NCBI GenBank assembly: GCA_022494885.1
Contig: JAGVSM010003785.1
Span: forward strand, 124,001-188,000
Reading direction: 5' to 3'
Length of the DNA stretch: 64,000 nucleotides
Source: Micrasema longulum
Taxonomy: Eukaryota; Arthropoda; Insecta; Trichoptera; Brachycentridae
Positions 1-10,389 of the stretch are shown piece by piece (position 1 is the first letter of the stretch; every line of letters starts with the position of its first letter). The position numbers were made by a program, and so were the translations under genes. A model generated the notes under the pieces. That model worked only from the letters and a program-made list of their open reading frames with translations. It had not been told where the DNA came from and searched no databases.

Positions 1-329
1 CTGGAGCAATGAAGCAATAAAGTACTCCTAGTGTTGACAGAGGGTACTCTAAAATTAATCAATTCATGTATTTTTGGTGCGTCAAAAAGAGAGTTTACAA
101 TTTTATACAGTACAGTAAGAATTATCGTAACTACTTAAATTTAATGTAGTCACAGGGGAAGGATTGTTAATTGTTAGTACTATATTTGACAATTATTACG
201 ATACCGAGGTTTAGGAAGGAAATACTATTTTCCTTGGATGAAAAAAGGACGGTACAAAAATATTTGTTCAGTTTATACCATGTTTTTAAATTATGTTTTC
301 TTACTAGTTGTATGTAAAAATATGTATTT
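1..329. other. AT-rich intergenic DNA
   Basis: No coding region, tRNA-like head or inverted repeat was recognised here. It may be the 5' part of the LINE whose tail follows. Confidence 0.4.
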
Positions 330-412
330 GAATGGGTTTACTTTTTACATTATTTTATCTATGTGCCATACTTGTAAAAGCCTTCCGGGCGTTTATGTAA
401 ATAAAATAAATT
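330..412 (+). mobile_element. LINE 3' tail (TGTAAAAGCC type)
   Basis: The motif TGTAAAAGCCTTCCGGGCG followed by an A/T-rich AATAAA-like end recurs near 7410, 19350 and, more diverged, 31470. A recurrent 3' end of this form is typical of a 5'-truncated non-LTR retrotransposon. Only the tail is visible. Confidence 0.45.
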
Positions 413-590
413 AAATAATTTTATTCTTAGTGGACTCAACTCAACTTAACTCAAGTGGTCTAAGAACATTTTTTATTAATAAAAAGCTCAATAAAAAAAT
501 AAGAAATGTTTTTCATCTCTTTTGAAATATTAATAGATAATTTTAATTAATTATTTCGTATATTTTAAAAGTAAGAAAGTTTTCAATTGA

Positions 591-720
591 ATCGGGTTGT
601 GGTCCCGTGGCTGGTGTCTCGGACTCACGGCTCAAAGGCACGTGGTTCGAATCCCACTCGACCCCGACTTGATTCCCATTTTTTAATAGTGAGTTGAGTG
701 AAGTATTTGGGTAAATCATG
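591..720 (+). mobile_element. SINE-C copy (tRNA-derived)
   Basis: The head GGGTTGTGGTCCCGTGGC and a B-box GGTTCGAATCC form a degenerate tRNA-like fold. An acceptor-like pairing GGGTTG/CGACCC and a T-arm GTGG/CCAC are readable. Copies recur near 19896, 24612 and 26187, so this is a SINE family and not a tRNA gene. The body after the head is short and AT-rich. Confidence 0.6.
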
Positions 721-764
721 AGAACGCAATTATTTATTTTTTATAATTGAAATTTTTTTTTACC

Positions 765-821
765 ATGTTTAAGAAAACATTTTTCATACACAATTTCCCG
801 TAGCACTGACCTTCTTCATTG
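765..821 (+). mobile_element. 434-bp MITE family, end fragment
   Basis: The stretch AAGAAAACATTTTTCATAC followed by TTTCCCGTAGCACTGACC matches the right end of the 434-bp MITE seen intact at 36475 and 44162. Only the terminal part remains. Confidence 0.4.
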
Positions 822-2083
822 CATTTACGATAAATAAGGAAAAATCGGTCATTAAAGATATTTTATTTTGATAACCTTAAGTATTCTATAAATATTTTAG
901 TATGTTTTAATATATTTGACATTGTGTAGCTGTTGATATAAAGGCGTAAAATATAACTTACATTTCCTTCTTGTAAAGGCCAATGCAAGGATATGTATTG
1001 CCCGTCGATTACAATGAGACGGTAAGAGATTTATCGATGTCTGTCGATGTGGTCGAGCAAATACATCTTTTATAAAAATCGTTTAAAACACAAACCTTTT
1101 GATCAAACGTTAAAAAAATCGTTTTATAATGTTAAACCACATATTTACATCAACTCTCAAGAGGCTGTGCTACAAAATTCCTTTACACGCGGTGATGTGA
1201 CATCGTGTTACCTCAAGTAAAAGACAAAATATTCTGAAATTCAGACGTTTGAAAGAAAAAAATTAAGACATACTGTCAAATAAATCCTTTATAATATAAT
1301 TTATGTCTGTTAAACAAACAAAACAAATTAAAAATAATAATTACGCCGGTCATAGCTAGCGTGCACTCCCGCTAACTGCCAATAAAACCGACCAATTGAA
1401 CGAATTTCTTATTGTGTTTCTGTCTATTTCACACAAACGCCGGCCACAGAACAGCGCCTTATGGAAAGTGGTAGAACAACGGCATATCATAAGTGATTTT
1501 TACCAATGCTGCTACTGACGCATTGTGGTTTATGTTTTAAATAGTTTAAAATATAAACAATTAAAAAATGTAAGAATTTTAGGAATAAAAAATGTTTTAA
1601 ATTAAGTCAATTTTTTTTCAACTGTATTTATTTACGGGTACCACTTTCAATATGTTCACTTTAAAAGTTAATTTCTTATTAAACTTTGGAGGAATGGTAT
1701 TATATAGATCTGAAAAGTTAATCTTTTAAACATCATAGAACAACAAAAACATTTTATTTTTTTCTTTATATTTATATATATACATAGAAATAATAACACA
1801 ATAAAATATTATTAAAAAAAAAAAAATTTCATCGAGACTTTTGCAAGTTACATTCATAAAAAAACATTTTTTTAAATTAGATTCCAAAATTTGCCTATCA
1901 CGAAGTTATTATAAAAAATGTGATAAAAGTCAGAAAACCACAACAGAACGACTATTTCAGAAAAATATTTTTGAATTAGTTTGTTATTCATTATTAAATT
2001 ATTTATTGATATTATTGAAATATATTTGTCATTTTATAATAATAAGAAAAACCCATCGACATTATAACAATTAGTTTGTATCA
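822..2083. other. AT-rich intergenic DNA
   Basis: No repeat family shared with the rest of the window and no coding potential was recognised. Short reading frames here are biased to Lys, Asn, Ile and Phe, as expected of AT-rich noise. Confidence 0.4.
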
Positions 2084-2352
2084 TCATTATCATCATCATC
2101 ATCGTTCCCTTTCCGCACCTAATGGTGCATAGGGCACTGCATTGGAACACCAATCACAGCGTATCTTGATCATTTTTTTGTTACATGATGGTAAGACGGT
2201 CTTACGCTTTAGGTACCAGTCCAGGGACTATGAAATATCTAGAGTGAAAACACCCATTTAAATAAATATTTCACATCAACCATGTCGGGAATCGAGCCCG
2301 AGACCTCTTGCATGGCAGGCTAACGCGCTGACCATTACACCACGAGGCCGAC
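2084..2352 (-). mobile_element. SINE-B, nearly full length
   Basis: Read on the minus strand it starts GTCGGCCTCGTGGTGTAATGG, the A-box half of a tRNA. A B-box-like GGGCTCGATTCCCGAC follows, then a body of about 180 bp with GCACCATTAGGTGCGG, ending in an ATG-type simple repeat (ATCATC on the plus strand). Similar copies lie at 11022, 15737, 26931, 27967, 45003, 55649 and 60977. Confidence 0.75.
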
Positions 2353-2654
2353 AACATATTATACATATTATAATTCAGTATATATGTTGTAATTAAATGA
2401 ACACCATTTTTTATGTTTTCAATGTTATTTTTAACATTTTATTGTTTGAAAATAAAAATATCAAAACAAAACTAATTTCATTTGAAGCTTTTAAGACTAT
2501 TTTATTTTCGAGTATTTTTTTTAAATATACCTTTTAAAATTTAAAAAGTTGTTTTTGATATGTTTGATATATGTTTTTGTTTTTGTAGCTTTTGATCCAA
2601 AATCGACCTTTGTTTTCTTCTATGCACCACCTTGTGGGTATATGATGATGATGT

Positions 2655-2696
2655 TTTTTAGTTTCAAGACGTATCTGTCTCTTCGTCAGGACAGTT
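2655..2696 (-). other. hammerhead-like relic
   Basis: On the minus strand the order is CTGTC, CTGACGA, a 5-bp hairpin GAGAC/GTCTT, then GAAA, which is the order of a hammerhead core. The expected stem III and cleavage-site segment (CCGGTA in the copy at 5937) has decayed to CTAAAA, so self-cleavage is unlikely. It is probably a remnant of a Penelope-like element. Confidence 0.35.
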
Positions 2697-2963
2697 TAAT
2701 TTTTAGATGTTTTTTACATACAGATCTCGCTTCCTCTACATTCATTAAAATGGTTATATCTCTGTGCGTTATAAAACAAGATACACATCGCACATAGGAG
2801 GCAATGAACGATAAGAATTTATACATAGGTAATTTATCCTAACACCGAAGTATAAAAATATGTTAATTTAGAAAAATAAAATTAACCGTCCTTACAGAAT
2901 TATTATGAAGCTCTCTTTACGTCCGTCTGGTCGAATTTTCATCTTGAGATGTTTTAAATACAG

Positions 2964-3330
2964 GTCAGATTTAAAATTTACACTAAAAATGCATTGTGTA
3001 ACTTAGTAGACATTATAATAATAAATATGTACATCTCCCTTCCCCTCCTTATCCTCTCTTCAAGCATTCTTGTCCTCATCCCGCCCAATTTACAGTAACT
3101 TAATGTTCTTAAAATAAATATTAAAAAATTCTTTGATTATTGAGTACATGAAAATAACATTTTTATATGTATAAATAATATGTATTTATTTGATATGTAA
3201 TATATTTTCTTTACTAACTTTGTATACTATGTGGAAATCTGTTATTAGTTCTGAGTTTATATACTATATCTGTTTGTTAACTATAAATATGTATGTAGAA
3301 CTGTTGATTTCCCAAATAAAATAAAATTAA
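2964..3330 (+). mobile_element. LINE family alpha, 3' end
   Basis: It shares GATTTAAAATTTACACTAAA and the downstream tail ending GTTGATTTCCCAAATAAAAT with 37740-38117, 18828-19066 and 43930-44148. The longer copy at 37470 codes for the C-terminus of a LINE reverse transcriptase, which identifies this stretch as its 3' end and untranslated region. Confidence 0.55.
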
Positions 3331-3344
3331 AATAAAATAAACGT

Positions 3345-3671
3345 AGATACAGGTTTTTTTAGGACTACACCACTGGTTTTGACTAAAACTCCGTTGTGCA
3401 CTGCCAGTTTAGCTTCGATTGACATATTTTTGTTAACAATTACTGTGCTTAGTGCGCCGTTCATTTTGTTGCCCGAATTCACTCTCTTTTCAACACCTTT
3501 TTCTACTCTTCCATCTCTTGAAAACATGCTTCCCAAATACACAAATTCTTTTACTTGTTCGAGACATTCGTTGTTTACATTTATTATGCAGTCAGTAACC
3601 TCACTTCCCCTTTTAAATACCATCACTTTTGACTTACTTTCGTTCATCGCCAATTCCCAAATCCAATCCAA
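3345..3671 (-). mobile_element. LINE reverse-transcriptase fragment (RTE-like)
   Basis: The minus-strand frame reads ELAMNESKSKVMVF, then EFVYLGSMFSRDGR, then NKNMSIEAKLAVHNGVLV. This is the stretch after the catalytic core of RTE-like or insect endonuclease-reverse transcriptases (N-x-x-K-T/S-K-V-M, Y-L-G, D-G, S-x-x-x-K). The same NMSIEAKL segment reappears near 34978 on the plus strand, continuing into the C-terminal end. It is truncated at both ends. Confidence 0.65.
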
Positions 3672-3716
3672 TCCTCGTCTTCAATTATGGTATATTTCGA
3701 TTTTAACATATAGGAG

Positions 3717-3960
3717 CTAGATTACATCACGTTTTGCAGCTACAGAGCGCATGGACAGTGAGTAATCTGTCCCTCATTTACATTATGTTTTAATTTGACA
3801 ATGAAGTGAGTGATATTTAGATAAATAAAAAATATAATAACTCGTTTTCTGAAATATGAGTCAGATTATAACAAGTCTTGCAGCTACTGAGCGCATGGAC
3901 TGTTGAAATTCTAGACTTCATTTAGAAAATTTTATTTAGAATTGTTCTTTACACAGCTTT
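3717..3960. repeat. two-unit tandem repeat, about 141-bp period
   Basis: TTGCAGCTAC-GAGCGCATGGAC occurs at about 3735 and again at about 3876, with similar flanks on both sides (AGATTA before, CTTCATTT-like after). The two units are clearly diverged. No coding function is evident. Confidence 0.4.
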
Positions 3961-4185
3961 TTTTCCTATTGATACAGATAGTCGCGTTGTGTCGTTTTTA
4001 GGCGTATGTGTAGCTGTTATGCCTTTATAGATAAAACACTTTTGTTTTAAAAATAAATCGTCTGTTAAGATTAAGAAGTAAACTTTGACCGTAAATAATT
4101 ATAAAAGGACAGGTACATACTTATTATCAAAGGTAAATTATTTTTATTGTGTATTTTGTTATACATTTTTAATAATAATTAATAT

Positions 4186-4760
4186 TAACATATTACAACA
4201 GAGATGAAGAACATTTAAGAGAAGGTAATATAGAAGTCTAGGCATCTACAGGGCTTATGACCTGTCAATGGCTGGTTTAAGTGGCCACTTTATACACTGT
4301 GTAACATTCACCATTCTGCCTATATTTGAACATCTATATTCCTTCAATTCTTTCATCTGTTGATGTTTGTGAAGTTAAGGAGCTGAAACCTTTATTTATG
4401 CGGGTGAGATTCATCTAATTGAATTATTTCACCTACATACTAGGCAACGCCTGAAAATATGTTTTTTTCAATTTCTATGCTTCTTCATGGACCAGGTAAT
4501 TTATCAACAATATTTTGAGTTTGTCCAAACTTTTGTAGACACAGTGTGTAACACAGTGTGTAAAGTGGCCACTTAAACCAGCCATTGACAGGTCATAAGC
4601 CCTGTAGATGCCTAGACTTCTATATTACCTTCTCTTAAATGTTCTTTATCTGTGTTGTAATATGTTAATATAAACAGCTCCACCAGGGAGTTGAATCCAG
4701 TCCTTGTCTACAAAAGTTTGGACAAACTCAAAATATTGTTAATAATTAATAAGTTTAGTT
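4186..4760. repeat. FBR foldback repeat (head-to-head units)
   Basis: Two interlocked inverted repeats are present. Segment 4186-4302 (ACAACAGAGATGAAGAAC to CACTGTGT) is repeated inverted at 4551-4668. A perfect 35-bp inverted pair, 4506-4540 with 4706-4740, surrounds the second arm. The same unit, about 390 bp when complete, recurs in both orientations at more than a dozen sites here. It carries no open reading frame of note. Confidence 0.65.
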
Positions 4761-4854
4761 GTACATTTTTACTGAAAACTGTTTTATTTAAAACTATAAT
4801 AAAATCACTTTGACACCACTTATGATTTATGTAAAATAAAAATAAATGGTAATC

Positions 4855-5240
4855 CAACAATGTTTTAAGTATGTCCAAATGTTTGCAGACTGGCTGGATT
4901 TTTTCCCTAGGAAGTTATTGAGATCTAACTTTGTTGCAACAGAGACGGAAAACATTTTTGAGAAGGTAATAAAGGAGAAATTGTTTTCAAACGTTGCCTA
5001 GTGGGTGATTTGTTCAGCCGGACGAATCTCACCCACACGATAAAGCTCTTTTACGTCACCAAAGTCAAAAGATGAAAGAGTTGAGGAAATGCGGATGTTT
5101 AAACATAAGCAGAATGGTGAATGTTACGCAGTGTGTAAAGTGGCCACTTAAACCAGCCAATGACAAGTCACAATCCCTGTAAATGCCTAGACTTCCATAT
5201 TCCTTTTCAAAACTGTTTTCCCTCTCTGTTGCATTGAGAT
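4855..5240. repeat. FBR repeat copy
   Basis: It begins CAATGTTTTAAGTATGTCC and continues through TTGCAACAGAGACGG, then switches orientation and reads the rest of the unit reversed (GGCCACTTAAACCAGCC). It ends near CCCTCTCTGTTGCA, which pairs with the start and makes another foldback. Confidence 0.55.
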
Positions 5241-5276
5241 AGCAATGTTTATCACTCATGAAGGATATTTTCATTT

Positions 5277-5870
5277 ACAATATTTTGAGTTTGTCCTAAT
5301 TTTTGTAGACCAGGATTAGATTAAACTCCCTTGGAAGCTGTTAACATATTACAACAGAGATTAAGAACATTTTTTAAAAGGTAATATAGAAGTTTAGGCA
5401 TCTACAGTACCTTCTTTAAGATGTTCTTTATCTCTGTTGTAATAACTTAATATTAACAGCTCCCCAGGGAGTTGAATTCAGTCCGTGTCTACAAAAATTT
5501 AGACAAACTCAAAATACTGTTAATGAATCCACCTGGTCTATGAAGAAGTATAGAAACTGAAAAAAAAAATCAGGCTTTGCCTAGTATGTAGGTGAAATAA
5601 TTCAATTAAATTAATCTCACTCGCATAAATTAAGGTTTCAGCTCTTTAACTTCACAAATATCAACAGATGAAAGAATTTAAGGCATATAGATGTTCAAAT
5701 ATGGGCAGAATGGTGAATGTTACACAGTGTGTAAAGTGGCCACTTAAACCAGCCAAAGACAGGTCATAAGCCCTGTAGATGGCTAGACTTCCTTCTCTAA
5801 AATGTTCTTATTACCTTCTCTAAAATGTTCTTCATCTCTGTTTTAATATGTTAATATTTTTATTTGTTAC
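5277..5870. repeat. FBR repeat copies, foldback arrangement
   Basis: The start motif AATATTTTGAGTTTGTCC at 5279 reappears inverted near 5515 (GACAAACTCAAAATACTG). It is followed by a long reversed unit with CACAGTGTGTAAAGTGGCC and two copies of TACCTTCTCTAAAATGTTC. This is at least one foldback plus an adjoining partial unit. Confidence 0.55.
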
Positions 5871-5936
5871 AATAACAGCTGTAATATTTTTTATGCCTAG
5901 CTGGATAGATTTTGGATATACTTCACTTATTAACTT

Positions 5937-5981
5937 ATGTCTACCGGTTTTGAGGCATACCCGTCTCTTCATCAGGACACC
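5937..5981 (-). other. hammerhead-ribozyme-like motif (Penelope type)
   Basis: Read on the minus strand: stem I 5' GTGTC, core CTGATGA, a weak stem II GAGAC/GCCTC around a GGGTAT loop, AAAA where GAAA is expected, stem III CCGG, TA before the cleavage point, and stem I 3' GACAT. Stem I pairs over five positions, counting one G-T wobble. This is the type I short-stem-III layout described for hammerheads of Penelope-like elements. The G-to-A change in the GAAA block would be expected to cripple cleavage. Confidence 0.45.
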
Positions 5982-5984
5982 AAC

Positions 5985-7300
5985 ACGCCAATACTAAAAT
6001 ACACGTTCACATTTACTTCCTCACTAAAAAATTCACAAACATTTATTATACATTTTTAAAATACGCCGCTTTTTTCGGCTTGCATACATCATGCGCTATT
6101 TCTTGATGCGTAAGCATTTTATTTTTTGTCAATTCGACGCAATTAATTTTAAAGTGCACGGCATTGAACTTTGAATCACAACAAACTTTTCAAGTTTGAT
6201 GCTTAGATTTTATCTGCCGATTCTAATTCTATAAATCCTTGCAAAGAAGGTGAGGAAAAAATATTTTTTTATTTTTTGTACTTACATTTTTTTTGATTGA
6301 TTTGATAATATTTTTACAATAACCCACCTCTCTGGTGGTTTTTTTTAAAACTTCTCGTATTGCGAGTAGTTCAGCCTAAAAAACTGAGCAGAAATTGACT
6401 AATTTAAATGGGTTATAATTGTCCTCGTGTTAACAGAAATTTCAAAATGCGAGCTTTAAAATTAATATCAAATGCTTGTCTTAAGTCAATTGTGATATTT
6501 CAGCTTGTTTATAATTATAGTTGGATAATTTTATAGCTACCCCGAGGGCGGTATGTTATTTTCGGTACCCTAATCTAATTTATGTTTCTTTTAATGTCTT
6601 ATAAGTAGTACATATACAAACTTGTAAATAATATTTTTGATGTTCCTGATTTGGTCAAACGTTTCTACATATTTCAATGTTCCCAATACCAATGAGGCAT
6701 AATTTTTATTGTATATATTAATATATCTAAGTAAAATTTGCACATTAATTCCCTGTTCCCAAGAATTCACTCTCTCGAGAAAAAACACACAGATGACGAA
6801 AAATTAGACGTATTTGCCATAACATTATCAAACAGGAACCAATTTTATTATTTTTATTTTTTCGTATATTTTAAATGTTTTTTTATTGCATGTTCTCTTC
6901 TATATTTGATTTGCGATGTATTTTTAATGATGTTTTTGTTATATATGTAGTAAATATGGTGAAATTGACTACAAAAGTTTTACACATTATTTGCCCCAAC
7001 TCAACAAAGGACTTTGGTTCAATGGAGTTGGGACTTGTGTCTCAATAAATGTTAAATTAAAATATTATGAATAAATAAAAATAAAATAAATAAATAAAAA
7101 TCATTACTTATTCTTTTGAACAATAATTGAGTTTCTAGTATTTCTTTTTATCTTTTATTTCATTTTAAATTGGATTTTTCGATATTGTCTTGATTTAAGG
7201 TAATTTATAAACAAATACGTTTATTTCTATTTTTATATATCTTTAGCTTTTTTTTTTCTATTGAATATGTTCTGTGACTTGAATTATAAAAATAAAACTT
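5985..7300. other. AT-rich intergenic DNA
   Basis: No gene is supported. The first part may belong to the Penelope-like remnant implied by the adjacent hammerhead motif. The rest has no family match elsewhere in the window. Confidence 0.35.
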
Positions 7301-7339
7301 TTATTTTATTGGTTGGTTGGAAGAAATTGCTATTTGGCA

Positions 7340-7455
7340 ATAAGCCCGCCAATGTGCAAATAACATTATGAACAAAAAGTGAAATAAATAAATGTTTATA
7401 TTTGTAATATGTAAAAGCCCTCTGGGCGTTAATATATAAAATAAATAATATTTTA
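7340..7455 (+). mobile_element. LINE 3' tail (TGTAAAAGCC type)
   Basis: TGTAAAAGCCCTCTGGGCGTT followed by AAAATAAAT is a second copy of the tail seen at 330-412. Confidence 0.45.
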
Positions 7456-7679
7456 TGATGTTTACAAATACCAACTTATGCACTCTACTTTTACAATACA
7501 AAATTGATTATTATTAACATACACACACACCCTTACCTTCTCATTCTATACTTGTTTTTGTTTTTGGTATATTTGTGGATAGCTGTTATTGGATTTATTT
7601 AATGTTTTTTTCTTTGTTTTTTTTTTATGTTTGCTGTATTACAGTTGATATCCTATATAAATAAAATTTAAATAAAGAC

Positions 7680-8290
7680 ATTGTCCTATTGATAGACGGG
7701 CAGGCTGTCTCCGCAAGACAGGGGATTACCCTTACCACCGTGCGCGGGCGCATTGTCCACGTGTGAACGCGCGCGGATAGGACAGTAAAACAATAGCCAC
7801 TTGCTTCACACGTGCGTCACTCCCGCGCATTTTTATCACATTTTTATTACGTCCTCCAACAATTTCAATACATCTTAGAATGAAAGAAATAATATTTTTC
7901 GCGAATTCGCTCGTAACGCGCGTCGTCGTGTATTCATTTTCGCCGCGTTCCGCGTGAGAACTACGGCCGATTTGTTGTATTCTCCATTAGCCGTGTCCTG
8001 CGCGGTCAAGGCCGTACACGGAGCTGGGACTGGACAAACAGACATTGTCCTCGTATGAACAAACCATTTGGGTTTGTGCAGTGTCAAAACGGCATTTTTA
8101 AAAATAGGTGTCACTCGAAAATTAAGTTTATTCTGTAAATATAATAAATATTTTGAAAAGGTTAAGACTTACATCTTAGCGGCCCAGAAGATGGGCCTAG
8201 GTGGGTGCAGGAGGTCCTGGCATTATATCCTTAAGATCTACCACTATCCTTTGGTAGAAGAAGTGTAAAATCCTCAAGAGCACTTGAAAC
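7680..8290. other. CpG-rich patch, no gene recognised
   Basis: Base composition changes sharply, with many CpG steps (GCGCGCGG, CGCGCGTCGTCG). GACATTGTCCT occurs at both 7678 and 8040. Reading frames on both strands are short and low in recognisable content. It could be an old promoter or 5' exon, or the 5' UTR of a retrotransposon; neither is shown. Confidence 0.3.
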
Positions 8291-9430
8291 TTCACAAAAA
8301 CTGTGCCGAAACACATACACTTATAGATTTGTTAATCACAACACTTGAATTTGAGAGCGAAATTAATATTCTCTTCACTACATTTTTTGGCGTTTGTCAC
8401 TTTAATTTCTGTATCTCTTCACTTTAAACTATTTAAAACACGGGGTTTTGGCCTCAGTTTAAATGGATAATTGTAATATATCAACTTTCTCAAGTATCAC
8501 CGGTCACCTTTGATAAACATGTTAATTCACATGCATTTTAATTTTTACAGTTTGCAATTAGAAACCTTGGCACACAAACGCTAGACGCAAATTGATATAA
8601 AATCGTCAAAATGTCGACTTCTCCGCGTATTAATTTCTCTTTTTCAAACGCATTTAAAACCGGATATTGCTGCTTATTTTTAAACTAAAATAGTCAGTTA
8701 CGCTTATAATCTTTGGTTATTGAATTATTTTTCAAATGACTTAATTTTACGCGGAGTTTAAACCACTCTTTGGTGTTTTGGCAAGTCGCTGAAATTTCAC
8801 TCAAAATTTCAAAATGGATAATGCATTAATGTTTTTGACCCCTATGTTATTTTAGTCTTAATCTAGAACTAGATGTTATTATATGGCAAGAGTGTTAGAT
8901 TTTAAGATTAAAACTAAGCAGGATCTAATTAAGAAGCATTTGAAACTCTTGGAAGACCTTCTATTAATGTTTAAAAAATGTCATATGTCATGTCACAGAA
9001 GTGTTTTTGACCAAAGATTTCTCACCAAAGTCACATTTGAGACCACGAATTTAGTTATTTTTACGCTGGATAGTTTAAATCAATTTCTGAGTTCGATTGA
9101 AGTGTTCACGACCTGTTCGAGGGGATTTCGATCGTTCTGAAATCACTTTCGACGTTTTCTTTGAGCTGGTTTGTTCCGCCGGGCGAGCATTTGCCGCAAC
9201 GCGCCCACATTCCGCTGCGTCAACAGCTCGACTGATTGTTGACAAACAGTACAGTAAGAAGTTGTTTCGGAGAAAGTGGTGGAAAGAGCGACTGGACTCG
9301 GGTAGCTGACACCAGGATTGGAAGGTCACAACCTGGAAATGCACACACTAATTAACAGAAGTATACCTAGAATAGGGAAATATCGGATACGAAGAATGTC
9401 GATAAAAATTAATGAAATGGATTCGGAATA
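8291..9430. other. Intergenic DNA with a GC-rich core
   Basis: The stretch is mostly AT-rich. A GC-richer core at about 9085-9310 is open on both strands (minus 9075-9344, plus 9097-9309), but neither translation resembles a known domain and neither is bounded by convincing splice or start signals. Confidence 0.3.
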
Positions 9431-9439
9431 ATTAGTTGT

Positions 9440-9514
9440 ATTTTCAAAATCAATATGTATATTGTGATAATGGCCTTAAGGCAATATGCCCGCCCTTATG
9501 TATATGTATATGTA
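9440..9514 (+). mobile_element. LINE family beta, 3' tail
   Basis: TCAATATGT and CTTAAGGCAATATGCCCGCC followed by TATATGTATA match the 3' ends of the family-beta copies at 38940-39060 (plus) and 29500-29600 (minus). Confidence 0.5.
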
Positions 9515-9516
9515 TT

Positions 9517-9866
9517 CAGGATGTTCTTTAAACCCTGTTACATCCGAAACCACGATGATCAGTATAGGCAAGAAGACATACTAGCACATTTAAAAAATAT
9601 TTAAAACGATTTAAAAAAAAAAAAAAATATTTAAAAAAAAAAACAAATGGTTGCTTTACTACAGGGGAGAAGCGAAGGAGGCGCGGCCGAGCGGTTGACG
9701 GTGTATCAGACTCCCCCGCACAGGTAAGCAACCATTTGTTTTTTTTCAATATTTTATTTTTTTAAGATTTCAGTCGTTCTAAAATTTATTTTAATATGCC
9801 AACGTGTCTTCTTGCTCATACTGATCATCGTGGTTTTGGATGTGACAGGGTTTAAAGAACACCCTG
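9517..9866. mobile_element. Foldback MITE with tRNA-like centre
   Basis: The ends are inverted repeats of about 50 bp: CAGGATGTTCTTTAAACCC at the left, and GGGTTTAAAGAACACCCTG at the right. The complement of the left GATGATCAGTAT lies near 9820. Inner arms also pair (AAACAAATGGTTGCTT with AAGCAACCATTTGTTT). The centre contains GCGGCCGAGCGGTTGACGG, which resembles the 5' half of a tRNA-Ser or tRNA-Leu (A-box region). Confidence 0.65.
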
Positions 9867-10218
9867 TATAATTAAACATTTACACAAAAAGTTCTGTTAA
9901 TAAGCGATTAAAATTTTACGGCGAAGAATCTGTAATTTAATAATAACAGTTGTCGGTAACCATTACATGCTATTAAATTCGGCTCTCCAGGGCGACTTAA
10001 TCGGCCCTACGGGCCTTAATGAATCTGTCCTCATGGCCTCATTAAATCGTTGATCAGCTCTCAGGGCCTTGGCTAACCTCAGGACACTTATTTTGGTTGA
10101 TTCATGTATAAAGTGTTAAAAAAAAAAACATTAATCTGAATACTTCCCATTGGGCGAAATCCATGCTTTTACTATACTCTGGAACCTCTTTTACACGGGG
10201 GATATGTTCCACACAGTA
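9867..10218. other. Intergenic DNA with a short GC-richer stretch
   Basis: About 9975-10085 has repeated GGCCY motifs (CGGCCCTACGGGCC, CATGGCCTC, CAGGGCC) in an AT-rich setting. No family was recognised. Confidence 0.3.
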
Positions 10219-10333
10219 CAGTGGTCTCTCGGTAATCCGGCAGATATCGGACCTGAGCCTGCCGGATTACTGAAAACGCCGGATTACTGGCAGGGCCGGA
10301 GAAGTGAAGTGCCGGAATACAGAGGAAGTACTG
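10219..10333 (+). mobile_element. pogo/Tigger-like terminal remnant
   Basis: After a TA, CAGTGGTCTCTCGGTAATCC and further GCCGGATTACTG copies match the style of pogo/Tigger terminal repeats (CAGT...CTC...ATCCGG). No right end was found, so this is a solo terminal fragment. Confidence 0.45.
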
Positions 10334-10389
10334 TTCCGTGTAAAAAAACATATTTTTTTAAAAATGCTGCTGGTTATGATTCCTTTTAA

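Noticed and set aside
591..670. tRNA gene (clover-leaf-like, good B-box)
   Set aside because: The sequence recurs at 19896, 24612 and 26187 with a shared body and no proper anticodon arm, so it is a SINE head.
9075..9344. Overlapping 70-89-residue reading frames on both strands
   Set aside because: They are open on both strands because the patch is GC-rich. No domain, no start context and no splice partners were seen.
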